Assembly: GCF_001866645.1 (NCBI RefSeq)
Contig: NZ_MLYP01000061.1
Span: 1 to 41,936 of the forward strand
DNA from: Streptomyces colonosanans
GTDB taxonomy: Bacteria; Actinomycetota; Actinomycetes; Streptomycetales; Streptomycetaceae
DNA length: 41,936 nt
Reading direction: 5' to 3'
Position 1 is the first letter of the stretch. Every line of letters begins with the position of its first letter. The position numbers and the translations under genes are program-made. Positions 31,854 through 39,957 of the stretch are shown here, piece after piece. The notes under the pieces were generated by a model. It was not told the DNA's origin, searched no databases, and saw only the letters and a list, made by a program, of their open reading frames with translations.

Positions 31854-33350
31854 GTGGCGGACGACCGCACCTGGGGCGAGGGGCGAGGGACGCGGGTGCG
31901 GGTAGAGCGCGAACCGGGCGCAACGACCGAGGCGGGCGAGGCCGGGTGGCGCCCATGCAGAGTGCTCCTGGTGCCGACGCCTCTACGAAGCCTGCGGCCA
32001 GTCGAGTTCCTTGCGCGGGAGACGAAGCGGAACTACGCCACGGACATTCGGATCCTCCTGACATTCCTGTCGTCGCGCGGGATCGACCGGCGCCGGGCCT
32101 CCGAGCAGGACCTGCTGAACTACAGGACCTGGCGCTGCGATGCTCCGCAGAATCCCGAGCGAATCAGCGGGTCGAAATGGAACCGTGAGGCCGCTGCCTT
32201 CACACGCCTTTTCAAGTGGGCGAGGGTGAGCCCGCGGCCGGTGGACGCGTCCCGGCGGGAGGACCGTGCGGCTGACTCGGCCAGTGCCCGGGTGTCGTGG
32301 CTGACACCGCGTACGTGGAGCTTGTGGTCGGACGTCGGCCTGCGCGGTCACGGCCGCGACGGGGTGCCGAGTTGGGGATGGGATGCGCGGACCGAGGCCC
32401 GTAACACCTCGTTTGTGCAGTTCATCTTGAGCTCGGGGCTTCGGCGACAGGAAGGCGGGTCGCTTTTGACGTTCGAGCTGCCCGCTCAGCGATTGCAGCA
32501 CGGGCGCTACCAGCACGGCCAGCTCGCCGGGGCGGTGACCCGATCGAAGAACGGCCGTACCTTCTACACCTCGCTGGATGCCCTGCGGCAGGTCGAAACC
32601 TATGTGCAGTCGGAGCGTGCTTGGGCGGTGAAGCGCGCTCAGCAGATGGGCCGCTACGAGCGGGTTGAGCAGATGCGCCTGGTCACGAAGGTGACCCGCG
32701 GCCGGGCACCGAGAGTCTTCTGGGTGGACCGAAATGGTGTCGAAGGCCATCAGTACTTGACCCATCTGGGCTGGCGGGAACGGCAGTGGTTGTTCGTTGA
32801 GGGCCCGGAGGGGCCGGAACCTGCGTGGCTGTGGCTGACCGAGCAGGGCTTGCCGATGCTTCCCGACCGCTGGAACACGGTGTTCACCACGGCGAACCTG
32901 CGCTGCGAAGAGGTGCTGTTGTCCCCCGCCGAGCGGGAGGTGAGCCGGAACCTCCGAGCCGCGGAGGTCCGGGGCCTGACTCCGTACGCGACCCCGCACT
33001 CCACGCGTCACTCCTTCGCGCTCTACATGCTCATCGTGCTGAACCAGCTGATGGAGACGCGCTTCGGATTGACCGCGGCGGATCGCCGGGATTTCGCGAT
33101 GCTGTTCGGCGATCCCTGGTGGCTGGTCAAGACCCTCCTCGGGCACGCGGACGTCGAGACGACCAAGCGCCATTACCTGGCTCCCGTCGCGCACCTGCAG
33201 ATGGAGTCGATCCTGGCGACGGCCGAGGCCGACGAACCCGACTGCAAGGTCGAGGACATCGACGGCGTGTTCGCGCGGCTCGCGAAGGAGTCGGCCGGGA
33301 TCCAGGACATCGACGTCATCGTCGACCGGCTGCCGGTGGCCGGCCAATGA
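31854..33350 (+). CDS. Tyrosine recombinase / integrase (TnpA-like)
   Basis: Up to 498 residues; the GTG at 31854 is the first in-frame start and an RBS is not obvious, so a start slightly downstream is possible. The N-terminal SAM-like core-binding domain has LARETKRNYATDIRILLTFL and SKWNREAAAFTRLFKWARVS. The catalytic domain has box I FILSSGLRRQEGGSLLTFEL (Arg), box II TPHSTRHSFALYML (His-x-x-Arg), and LLGHADVETTKRHYL (His and the nucleophile Tyr). All catalytic positions are present, so it is likely active. It is the first gene of a translationally coupled recombinase operon; together with the following genes it probably moves a mobile element. Confidence 0.92.
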   Translation: MADDRTWGEGRGTRVRVEREPGATTEAGEAGWRPCRVLLVPTPLRSLRPVEFLARETKRNYATDIRILLTFLSSRGIDRRRASEQDLLNYRTWRCDAPQNPERISGSKWNREAAAFTRLFKWARVSPRPVDASRREDRAADSASARVSWLTPRTWSLWSDVGLRGHGRDGVPSWGWDARTEARNTSFVQFILSSGLRRQEGGSLLTFELPAQRLQHGRYQHGQLAGAVTRSKNGRTFYTSLDALRQVETYVQSERAWAVKRAQQMGRYERVEQMRLVTKVTRGRAPRVFWVDRNGVEGHQYLTHLGWRERQWLFVEGPEGPEPAWLWLTEQGLPMLPDRWNTVFTTANLRCEEVLLSPAEREVSRNLRAAEVRGLTPYATPHSTRHSFALYMLIVLNQLMETRFGLTAADRRDFAMLFGDPWWLVKTLLGHADVETTKRHYLAPVAHLQMESILATAEADEPDCKVEDIDGVFARLAKESAGIQDIDVIVDRLPVAGQ

Positions 33351-33748
33351 GCCGCCGCGGGCGTCGGGCAGTCCTGCCTCCGACCGACTTCACTACGGAG
33401 CCAGCGCTTGCCGCAAACGGACTGGTGGTCACCGTCGTCAACAAGGCTGGCCACGGGAAGGACTTCGCCTTCCCCGGCCTGCCAGTCCCGGAGCCGATGC
33501 AGCGCTCCCTGGCAACGGTGTTCGCTGCCCAGCAGGTGAGGTGGACCAGCCATTACAGCGCCACAGCCGCCTGGAACAGGCTGATGCCTGAACACAGATG
33601 GCACCAGCGCTGGTACGCGCACTGGCAGCGGCTCGACGACCTGGCGGACAAGGTCGGCCGCCCGTCCTGGGCTGCCGCTCGGGTACGGGCCAGCGACACC
33701 GACCGCACCCTGGTCGATCTTCTGCTGAAGGGACAACTTGCCTCATGA
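33347..33748 (+). CDS. Small protein resembling a recombinase N-terminal domain
   Basis: 133 residues, starting at the ATGA overlap with the integrase stop and ending in another ATGA overlap with the next gene. It contains DFAFPGLPVPEPMQRSLATV, RWTSHYSATAAWNRLMPEHR and DKVGRPSWAAARVRASDTDR. The FSGLPVPEPMQRSLA pattern resembles N-terminal domains of large actinobacterial tyrosine recombinases, but no catalytic domain follows. It may be a shortened middle recombinase or an accessory factor. The overlaps on both sides argue that it is real and co-translated. Function unknown. Confidence 0.72.
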   Translation: MSRRGRRAVLPPTDFTTEPALAANGLVVTVVNKAGHGKDFAFPGLPVPEPMQRSLATVFAAQQVRWTSHYSATAAWNRLMPEHRWHQRWYAHWQRLDDLADKVGRPSWAAARVRASDTDRTLVDLLLKGQLAS

Positions 33749-35858
33749 GCCTCCCTCTTGCCTCGGAGAGCGACCCCTATCTGCTGCCGCCCCCCACCCC
33801 GGACAGCCCGGTCGTCCTTCCTCGGTGGATCAGCTCCGGAAACGTCAACCCCAACGGTCGTTACCAGGAGCAGGTCTGGCCGCTCGGGCCGTTCATCGAC
33901 CGTCCCGGCGCCAGCCTGATCAAGATCCACTGGAGAAACTGCCCCGCGTCGATGACGGGGCAGATCAAGCAGGTGACCTGGACGGCCAGCTGCGGCCCAC
34001 CTACCTCCAAAGCCGAGGGGTTCGGGCCCGTTCCAGGGGCTCCGCCAATGAAATGCGTGAAACCTGCTACGAGTGGATGCGACTCGGCCGCTGGCTGGAC
34101 ACCGCTGGCGTCAAAGATCTGCGTGGCTGCACAGACGACCACTGGATTGCTTACGTCACGGACCGTTTCCGTGCCAATCCGACCCGGCACCACGCTGAGG
34201 AAACTCTGAGTCGCCTCACTGATCTGTGGGCATTTGACCAGCTCTGCACTCAGTCCACCGGCGTCACGCAACCGCCTTGGGAAAGGGAAGGCGTCGACAA
34301 CTATCTCCCATCCGCTACCCCGCAGGACACCGGCGAGAACACAACCGAGCCGCTGGATCCGAGCGTGGTGAGCCCGCTACTGATGTGGTCGATCCGCATG
34401 GTCGACGATCTCGCGGACGACATCCTGGCCGCCTGGGTGGTATGGCGCCGCATGCAGCAGTTGGCCATCACCAACCCGAGCTCGCCCGCAGGACTGGCCG
34501 CGCTTGATGACTACCTTTTGCCCCGACTCTCCGCGGGCACGGGCCTGCCGACCACCGAGTGGCGCGGCAAGACTGTCCTGGCCGCCACATTCATCGCGGC
34601 CACCGTCGGCTGCAGCGTCAACCAGGTCAGTGGCTTTCGACAGCGTCACGAGCTCAGAACGCTGCAGCCAGGGCCCTGCCCGCTCCCGGTAGCTGTGACC
34701 GGGCAGATCAACGGCAGGCCCTGGCGCGAGCACCTCGACTTCAACGAGGTCTCGACCTTGATGAGGCAGTTGGCCACCGCCGCGATGATCGTCTGTCTCT
34801 ACCTGACCGGCATGCGGCCGCAGGAAGTACAAGGTCTGCGGTCCGGATGCTGCCCCGATCCTGAGGACAGCGGCCGCCATCTCATCCGCAGTCACCACTA
34901 CAAGAACGTCACCGACGACGACGGCCAGCACGTCTCGGCCGGTGAGGAACGGGAGGTCCCCTGGGTCGCCATTACCCCGGTCGTCCGTGCGATCCGAGTC
35001 CTTGAACGCATGGTCCCCGAGGGCGAACTGCTCTTCAGCTCTGCCCATCACGACTTTGCCCGTGGCCGCCAGCGCGGCGGCGCCTTGAAGAACAGCAGCA
35101 TGAATCGGCGGATCGAAGACTTCATTGCCTGGATCAACCGGGAGACCGAATCCCATGGGCTGCAGGACCAGGGCGTCCCCCAGGACCCTCACGGCGCCAT
35201 CGGGCTCGGGCGGTTCCGCCGGACCCTGGCGTGGCACATCGCCCGCAGACCTGGCGGACTCGTCGCGCTCGCGATCCAGTACGGCCACATGCGCACCGTC
35301 CTCGACGCCCGTACCTCCAGCGGCTACGGCAGCCGAAGCCGCCGCGGCGTCCACAGCGTCCTCGACGTCGAGACCGCCCTGGCCGCTGCCGACACCGCCG
35401 CACGGCTGCGGGACCGCCTCGCCGCCGGCGAGAAGGTTTCCGGGCCCGCCGCCCGACGAGCCCTCACCGCCGCCGTCCAGGCGCCACGATTCGAGGGCCG
35501 TACCGTCACCCAGAAGTTCGCCAAACAGGCCGCCGACTACCTGGCCCGCGACGGCCTGGTCCTCTTCGACAACCCGGACGCTTCGCTGATCTGCGTCTTC
35601 AAACGCGACAACGCGCTCTGCGAACCAGGCCCCGACGCAACCGCCCCGAACCAGTTCGACTGCCGCCCCGGCTGTGGGAACGCCGTCCGCCTTGACAGCC
35701 ACGCGACCGAACTGCTGAAAGAGACCGACCGCATCAACAAACTCGCGGCCCTCTCCCCTCAGCCGCTGGCCAGGCGTCTCCGCATCGCCGCCGAGCAATA
35801 CCGCGCCACCGCCGACATTCACCACGCCACCGCCCAACCTGCCGAGGACCTGTCGTGA
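33745..35858 (+). pseudogene. Large tyrosine recombinase (TnpB-like), frameshifted near the N-terminus
   Basis: The ATG at 33745 overlaps the preceding stop and opens MSLPLASESDPYLLPPPTPD, then NVNPNGRYQEQVWPLGPFID and IHWRNCPASMTGQIKQVTWT. From about 33970-33990 that frame becomes nonsense, while the next frame continues DGQLRPTYLQSRGVRARSRG to the stop at 35858. A net loss of one base (or 1+3n) explains it; no slippery heptamer is evident. The catalytic region is intact: CLYLTGMRPQEVQGLRSGCC (Arg), GRFRRTLAWHIARR (box II, divergent) and QYGHMRTVLDARTSSGYGSR (His, Tyr). A Cys-rich segment (DNALCEPGPDATAPNQFDCR, then PGCG) lies near the C-terminus. Combined length would be about 700, matching TnpB-type recombinases. 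Confidence 0.75.
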
Positions 35859-36268
35859 CCGAGCGATACACCGACGAGCGGACACGCATCCGTGCCGCCA
35901 TGGACCGGCTCCTCGCCGGCCGACCGACAGCCTCCGACGGCGCACTGACCGTCGTCGCTCTCGCGGCCGAGGCCGGTGTTCACCGCATGGCCCTCCAAAA
36001 GCGTCATGCGGACCTGAAGCACGAGTTCTACGAACGCGTCCGCACCGAGACGAAGCAACCCCCGGAATCGGAAAAGCGGCTCCGCAGGACTGTGTCCGAC
36101 CTGAAGGAAACCGTTGCCGCGCAGAAGGCTGAAATCACGGCACTCCGGCACCAAGTCACTCAGCTCGCACTCGCCAACGCCGTCCTCACTCGCCAGGGCC
36201 ACAATCTGCGCGAGAGCCCGGCGGAGGCACCAGGCAATGTCGTACCCCTCCATCCGAAGGGAGAATGA
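35855..36268 (+). CDS. DUF6262 / TnpC-like coiled-coil protein
   Basis: 137 residues from the GTG of the GTGA overlap with the recombinase stop. The N-terminus (MTERYTDERTRIRAAMDRLL) and a TetR-like short helical region (ALTVVALAAEAGVHRMALQK, then RHADLKHEF) are followed by a heptad-rich coiled coil (LRRTVSDLKETVAAQKAEIT, ALRHQVTQLALANAVLTRQG). This matches the TnpC role in Tn554-type elements, where a small helical protein modulates recombination frequency and orientation. The DUF6262 label is from memory of the pattern. It ends the operon; an LRV gene starts 105 bp further on. Confidence 0.8.
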   Translation: MTERYTDERTRIRAAMDRLLAGRPTASDGALTVVALAAEAGVHRMALQKRHADLKHEFYERVRTETKQPPESEKRLRRTVSDLKETVAAQKAEITALRHQVTQLALANAVLTRQGHNLRESPAEAPGNVVPLHPKGE

Positions 36269-36373
36269 CCGGACGGGCACCCCCGACCGCAGGTCTGGGT
36301 CATCTCTCTAACGATGGCACCTGGGCGGCGAAATTCAGGAGCCATTCGGTGACGTTCCAGGCAGGATGCCCCT

Positions 36374-37891
36374 GTGAACCACGTTCTGTGCGGGCTTGCC
36401 GCCAACGCAAACCTGCCGTCCGAGCTGGTCGACCGGCTGATCGCGGTCGCAGACGCCGAGATCGCTGCGGACCTCGCGCATCGAGCCGACCTCAGCCACG
36501 CGCAAGCGGTGGTGCTGGCCGCTCGTGTCGAGGAAGGCGCTGTGTCGCTTGCGTATGCAGGCCTGCTGACCGCCGCAGACGTTGATCCCGCGATGCAACC
36601 GGACGTCGCGCTCGCCCTGCTGGCCGAGCGTGCGGGACGCCCGGAGTGGGCACGTCTCCTCGCGGAAGATCCAGTCGTCGAGCGCCGGGAGAAGCTGGCC
36701 GCCTGCTCCGGCCTTCCGCTCGATGTGGTGAAGATGCTGGCCACCGACTCGGACATACACGTCGTTGCGGAGCTCGCATTGTGGACGACACCGGAGATGG
36801 CCACCAGACTTGCAGCGCATCCGCATGCCGAGGTCCGTCGCGCGGTGGCGGCCAACGAGGCGACGCCACCGGCCGTACTGGCGGCCCTGCTCACCAGCGA
36901 GGGGCTGCCTCCCGCGCAGCAGTGCCTGGTCTGCGACCGTGAAGCGGTGCCGTTCGTGCACGATCCGCAATGCTCGCGACTTGACTGCGATCTGCCGTCC
37001 GGCGCCTCCTGCGACGGCTCCCACGAGTCCACCAGGCACGACATGCAGCAGATGGCGATTCGGAACCCGGCCACACCCACTGAAGCCGTCGCTGGCTTCG
37101 TCGGCCACCCGTCGCTGCTGCTGCGCTGGGCGCTCGCCGGCCGCTCTGATCTGCCTTCGGAGGTCTGCGCTCGGCTCGCCGTGGATTCGAATCCCGGTGT
37201 TCGAGCTGACCTCGCTGAGAATCCGGCGATCGACGACGCCCTGATCCGCGTACTGGCCACCGATCGTGACCACGAAGTGCGGCGCAGGCTTGCCCACAAC
37301 CCGCTCGTACCGCTCGACGTCCTGACCCGCCTGGCCAGCGCTACCAGGATCGGCACCACTCTGCTGCCGCGGATCGCCTCGGCATCCCCCGACGAGGTCG
37401 AGAAGCTGGCCGAATCACCTAACCCAGCCGCGCGGATGCTCATAGCCCAGCGCCGTGATCTGCCACCCGCTATACGCGACGCGCTGGCCGCAGACTCCGA
37501 CGCAAAAGTGGTCAAGTCCATCGCTCCACACCCGGGCCTCTCGGAAGGCCAACTGCGCACCATGGTCGACCGGCACGGAGTCCAGGTCGTCGCCAAGGTG
37601 GCCGCCAATCCGGACGCGACTCCGGGACTTCTGGAAGACCTTGCCCGGCACGAACCATCGGTGCAGAAGGCGTTCCGCGAGATCGCCCGGCATCGCCATG
37701 CGTCGGCACCGGCGCTGCTCGCCTGCCTGGCAGACGCACAGGCGAGGCCTATAGCCGCCAGGCACGCGGCACTTCCACCGCCGATCATCGAAGAGCTACT
37801 CACCGACGCCGAATGGCAGGTGGTGGAGGCGGCAGCCGTCAATCCTTCGCTGCCCGTCGCTGTCATGTCGGATCTGATACCCCGGCTGTAA
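36374..37891 (+). CDS. Leucine-rich-repeat-variant (LRV) protein with a cysteine cluster
   Basis: 505 residues from the GTG at 36374, with AGGCAGGA upstream. The protein is built of degenerate helical repeats of about 24 residues: LPSELVDRLIAVADAEIAAD, LPLDVVKMLATDSDIHVVAE, TPPAVLAALLTSEG, LPSEVCARLAVDSNPGVRAD, and LPPAIRDALAADSDAKVVKS. Such LRV/HEAT-like solenoids bind other proteins. Midway (residues about 183-210) a cysteine cluster (CLVCDREAVPFVHDPQC, then RLDC and GASC) interrupts the repeats. A Cys-rich module is also known in the Azotobacter LRV protein, which carries an iron-sulfur cluster; here a metal or Fe-S site is inference. Adjacent to the recombinase operon, so it may be cargo. 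Confidence 0.85.
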   Translation: MNHVLCGLAANANLPSELVDRLIAVADAEIAADLAHRADLSHAQAVVLAARVEEGAVSLAYAGLLTAADVDPAMQPDVALALLAERAGRPEWARLLAEDPVVERREKLAACSGLPLDVVKMLATDSDIHVVAELALWTTPEMATRLAAHPHAEVRRAVAANEATPPAVLAALLTSEGLPPAQQCLVCDREAVPFVHDPQCSRLDCDLPSGASCDGSHESTRHDMQQMAIRNPATPTEAVAGFVGHPSLLLRWALAGRSDLPSEVCARLAVDSNPGVRADLAENPAIDDALIRVLATDRDHEVRRRLAHNPLVPLDVLTRLASATRIGTTLLPRIASASPDEVEKLAESPNPAARMLIAQRRDLPPAIRDALAADSDAKVVKSIAPHPGLSEGQLRTMVDRHGVQVVAKVAANPDATPGLLEDLARHEPSVQKAFREIARHRHASAPALLACLADAQARPIAARHAALPPPIIEELLTDAEWQVVEAAAVNPSLPVAVMSDLIPRL

Positions 37892-37957
37892 GCCCTGGCC
37901 GCCAACTGAACTCTTTGCCCTGCCAGTCACATCCTGGGAGACCCTTCGAAGAACCTC

Positions 37958-38563
37958 TTACTCTTGAACACAAGAACTTGACTGGGAACACCACTCTGTG
38001 GGGTAGTTGACCAGGCTGGCAGCGGTAAGCGCCGTGCCCAAGATGTCCCGACGAGAGCGGGCCTTGCCGCTGATGTTGTCGGCCTGCGTGTAACAGGCGC
38101 CCACGCTCTCCTCGGGAGTCGCGTTCATACGCGTGCCCATGTCGAGTTCACGGTCGTCGGCATCTGCGAGAGTCAGGTCAACGGCCGCCCCAGCGCTGTG
38201 CGGTGCGACCTCAGGGGGAGACACGTAACGACTGGCTGCCGAACGAACCTGCTCGACGGACCAGTCCGGATGATCGGCCCGCAGCTGATCTCCGTATTCG
38301 TCGAAGTAGTGACGTTGCAGGGACGGCGGGCGATACCCCTCGACGAACAGCAGCCGTATCCCTGGAGGCAGCTGTGCCTGGGCCTTGAGGAGTCGATCGA
38401 GCACTCCTTCCCGAAGGTGGGCAAAGGCGCCGGCGGAGTCCTGCCACTTCCGCTCGTCGACCAGCAGGGGACTGTCTCGTCGCACATCCATGAGCCGTTC
38501 ACCGCACTCCTGAACAGGCACCGCTGCGACCTTCGGGTCGGACATCAGAATGATCCCAGTCAT
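37958..38563 (-). pseudogene. 3'-truncated VanX-like D-Ala-D-Ala dipeptidase
   Basis: A minus-strand frame from the ATG at 38563 (or 38545) encodes 201 residues. IRLLFVEGYRPPSLQRHYFD and the zinc motif SPPEVAPHSAGAAVDLTLAD match VanX/M15D dipeptidases (S-x-H-x-x-G-x-A-x-D class). The C-terminus stops being homologous after LVNYPTEW: it reads CSQSSSCVQE instead of the expected WHWS-type segment, so the last zinc-binding His is lost. The break lies near 37993. VanX cleaves D-Ala-D-Ala in glycopeptide resistance and turnover; this copy is probably inactive. No vanH/vanA partners adjoin it, so there is no glycopeptide-resistance cluster here. Confidence 0.78.
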
Positions 38564-38749
38564 GACGCGATCATCTCGCGAGCCTGTGTAGTCGCAGCCA
38601 GTTTCGGATTCCCGCTCTCCGGTGAGCATCGGATCGACAACAACTCCCTGCGGACCGTACGAAACCTCTCCTCCGTCGTGCATGTCGCCGTGACGCTCCC
38701 CGATGGCCGCGACCTCCTCATGCCGCTCCACCCCGCGCGCGATCCCAAC

Positions 38750-38964
38750 GTCGAAGGTCGGAGTCGGACCGTCGTGTGCCGCGCCGATGCCCAGGTCGGC
38801 CACCCGGGCCGCCCAGTACGGCTGGTCCACTGGGGTACCACCACCTGAGGCGTGCCGGCCAGAGCGGCCGTCGTCGTGGTGCCGGCCCCGCCGTGGTGCA
38901 CGACGGCGGCCACCCGGCCGAACAGTGCCTGATTTCTACCGACTGCTGCAAGGCGCAACGACAA
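38750..38964 (-). pseudogene. Fragment of a GT1-type antibiotic glycosyltransferase
   Basis: One minus-strand frame reads NQALFGRVAAVVHHGGAGTT and TTAALAGTPQVVVPQ. At 38830 a second frame continues as DQPYWAARVADLGIGAAHDG and PTPTFD. Joined, they give the UDP-sugar-binding C-terminal signature of macrolide/glycopeptide glycosyltransferases (HHGGAGTT...DQPYWA), interrupted by a small deletion. Everything upstream and downstream of about 215 bp is missing. The family is unmistakable but the gene is dead. Confidence 0.8.
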
Positions 38965-39054
38965 GGGACGTGTAGCTCTGCGCCCCGGACGGCGCGCTGC
39001 ACCGCGTGAGCCGTCGTCGACACGACCGACACCAGCCGCATTGAGTCTGCTTGG

Positions 39055-39261
39055 ATGTCGGGGATGACGAATAGTTCCCCGGTTCCCCGTGCAGTCGACG
39101 CCGATTCCAGCCGCCTGGCCACCTTGCTGGACCGTGCCGCCACCGGTCGGGGCAGTCAGGTCTGGAGCGACCTATGGACGGAGCTGTATCACAACGGATC
39201 CCTCGAAGTGCCCCATCCGCTGGTGCTGCCTGCCCGGCCGGGAGCGGGAGAACCCGGATAA
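39055..39261 (+). CDS. Possible short or truncated protein, 64-68 residues
   Basis: The frame from the ATG at 39055 (or 39064) reads MTNSSPVPRAVDADSSRLAT, LLDRAATGRGSQVWSDLWTE, LYHNGSLEVPHPLVLPARPG. SQVWSDLWTELYHNG resembles the start of helical-repeat proteins with a W-x-x-L-W-x-x-L motif, which are usually longer. No RBS is evident. It ends just before the convergent TetR gene and may be a 5' remnant. Confidence 0.3.
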   Translation: MSGMTNSSPVPRAVDADSSRLATLLDRAATGRGSQVWSDLWTELYHNGSLEVPHPLVLPARPGAGEPG

Positions 39262-39274
39262 CGGCCCTGCCCTG

Positions 39275-39892
39275 TCAGGGAGCGAGGTCGGCTTGGCGGA
39301 GGCCGCGGAACACTGTGGGGGTCGCCCAGCCACGCAGGGCAGCGTGAATCGCCGATCGGAAGGCGGCCTCGGCGGTGCGGGCATCGAGGGCTTCAGCCAG
39401 CTCGAGCGTCACAAGGCCGTGCAGGGTGACCCACAGTGAGAGAGCGATCGACGTTGCTTCGCCTGCGAGGACGGAACTTGTCACGGCCCGGTCGATCGCC
39501 GCGATGAGCGGCCGGATGGGGTCACGGGTGCCGACCGCGCCCGACGGTTCGAAGGTTTGTGCCCCTCCGAACAGCACCGTGTACAGGTGGCTGTGTCCGC
39601 ATCCCCATCGCCGGTATGCGATGGCCAGGGCATAGAGGTCGGCGAGGGGATCCTCAGAGCTCGGCACCGCCGACAGGTCCTGGAACAGGCCGGCGACAGC
39701 CCTGTCGCGTACCGCTCCGATCAGTCCGTCCTTGCCGCCGAACAGGGAGTACACGGCCGTCGTCGACGCGCCGGCGGCAGCTGCCACGGCGCGGACCGTG
39801 ACCGACTCCCGCGAACCCGTGGCGAACATCTCGGTCGCACACGCCACAAGCCGCTCTTTGACCGCCTCGTCGTTCGTCCTCGGTCTGCCCAT
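39275..39892 (-). CDS. TetR/AcrR family regulator
   Basis: 205 residues from the ATG at 39892 (MGRPRTNDEAVKERLVACAT). The frame is open further upstream, but that start lies across the operator. The HTH reads SRESVTVRAVAAAAGASTTA, then VYSLFGGKDGL, the standard TetR recognition helix. The C-terminal domain (YRRWGCGHSHLYTVLFGGAQ onwards) is of the TetR_C_13-like type with a W-x-x-x-x-P-x-x-x-x-G-like region. It is divergent from the alpha/beta hydrolase at 39958, with a 22-bp inverted repeat at 39917-39938 between them. It probably represses that gene and itself. The ligand is unknown. Confidence 0.92.
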   Translation of the reverse strand: MGRPRTNDEAVKERLVACATEMFATGSRESVTVRAVAAAAGASTTAVYSLFGGKDGLIGAVRDRAVAGLFQDLSAVPSSEDPLADLYALAIAYRRWGCGHSHLYTVLFGGAQTFEPSGAVGTRDPIRPLIAAIDRAVTSSVLAGEATSIALSLWVTLHGLVTLELAEALDARTAEAAFRSAIHAALRGWATPTVFRGLRQADLAP

Positions 39893-39916
39893 GACGAGAA
39901 GCCTACCCCTTCTGAT

Positions 39917-39938
39917 AACGTCGTTTTGAAACAGCGTT
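39917..39938. promoter_or_regulatory. TetR operator between regulator and hydrolase
   Basis: AACG-N2-GTTT-N2-AAAC-N2-CGTT, a symmetric 22-bp site lying 24 bp from the TetR start and 19 bp from the hydrolase start. Both promoters overlap it, so mutual repression is expected. Confidence 0.72.
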
Positions 39939-39957
39939 CTGAAACTTGGGGGTAACC

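Larger units (their letters stand above)
31854..36268 (+). mobile_element. Recombinase module (Tn554/RIT-like), minimum extent
   Basis: Four plus-strand genes overlap by 4 bp each: ATGA at 33347 and at 33745, GTGA at 35855. They encode a tyrosine recombinase, a small recombinase-N-terminus-like protein, a large second recombinase and a DUF6262/TnpC-like coiled-coil protein. The A-B-C order resembles Tn554 TnpA/TnpB/TnpC, and the overlapping layout resembles recombinase-in-trio elements. Element ends are not defined: no terminal inverted repeat or direct target duplication was found. The adjacent leucine-rich-repeat-variant gene (36374) could be cargo. Confidence 0.7.

Noticed and set aside
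31854..36268. Prophage or ICE
   Set aside because: No capsid, tail, relaxase, FtsK-like or replication genes and no tRNA attachment site; only recombinase-type genes are present.
37183..37194. tRNA T-arm-like GGATTCGAATCC
   Set aside because: It lies inside the LRV coding frame and no acceptor or anticodon arms surround it.
36160..37905. Long minus-strand frame opposite the LRV gene
   Set aside because: Serine/alanine/arginine-rich and motif-free; the plus strand has clear periodic repeats and a sensible start.
37958..38563. Functional glycopeptide-resistance gene
   Set aside because: The C-terminal zinc ligand region is missing and no vanH, vanA, vanR or vanS homologues adjoin it.
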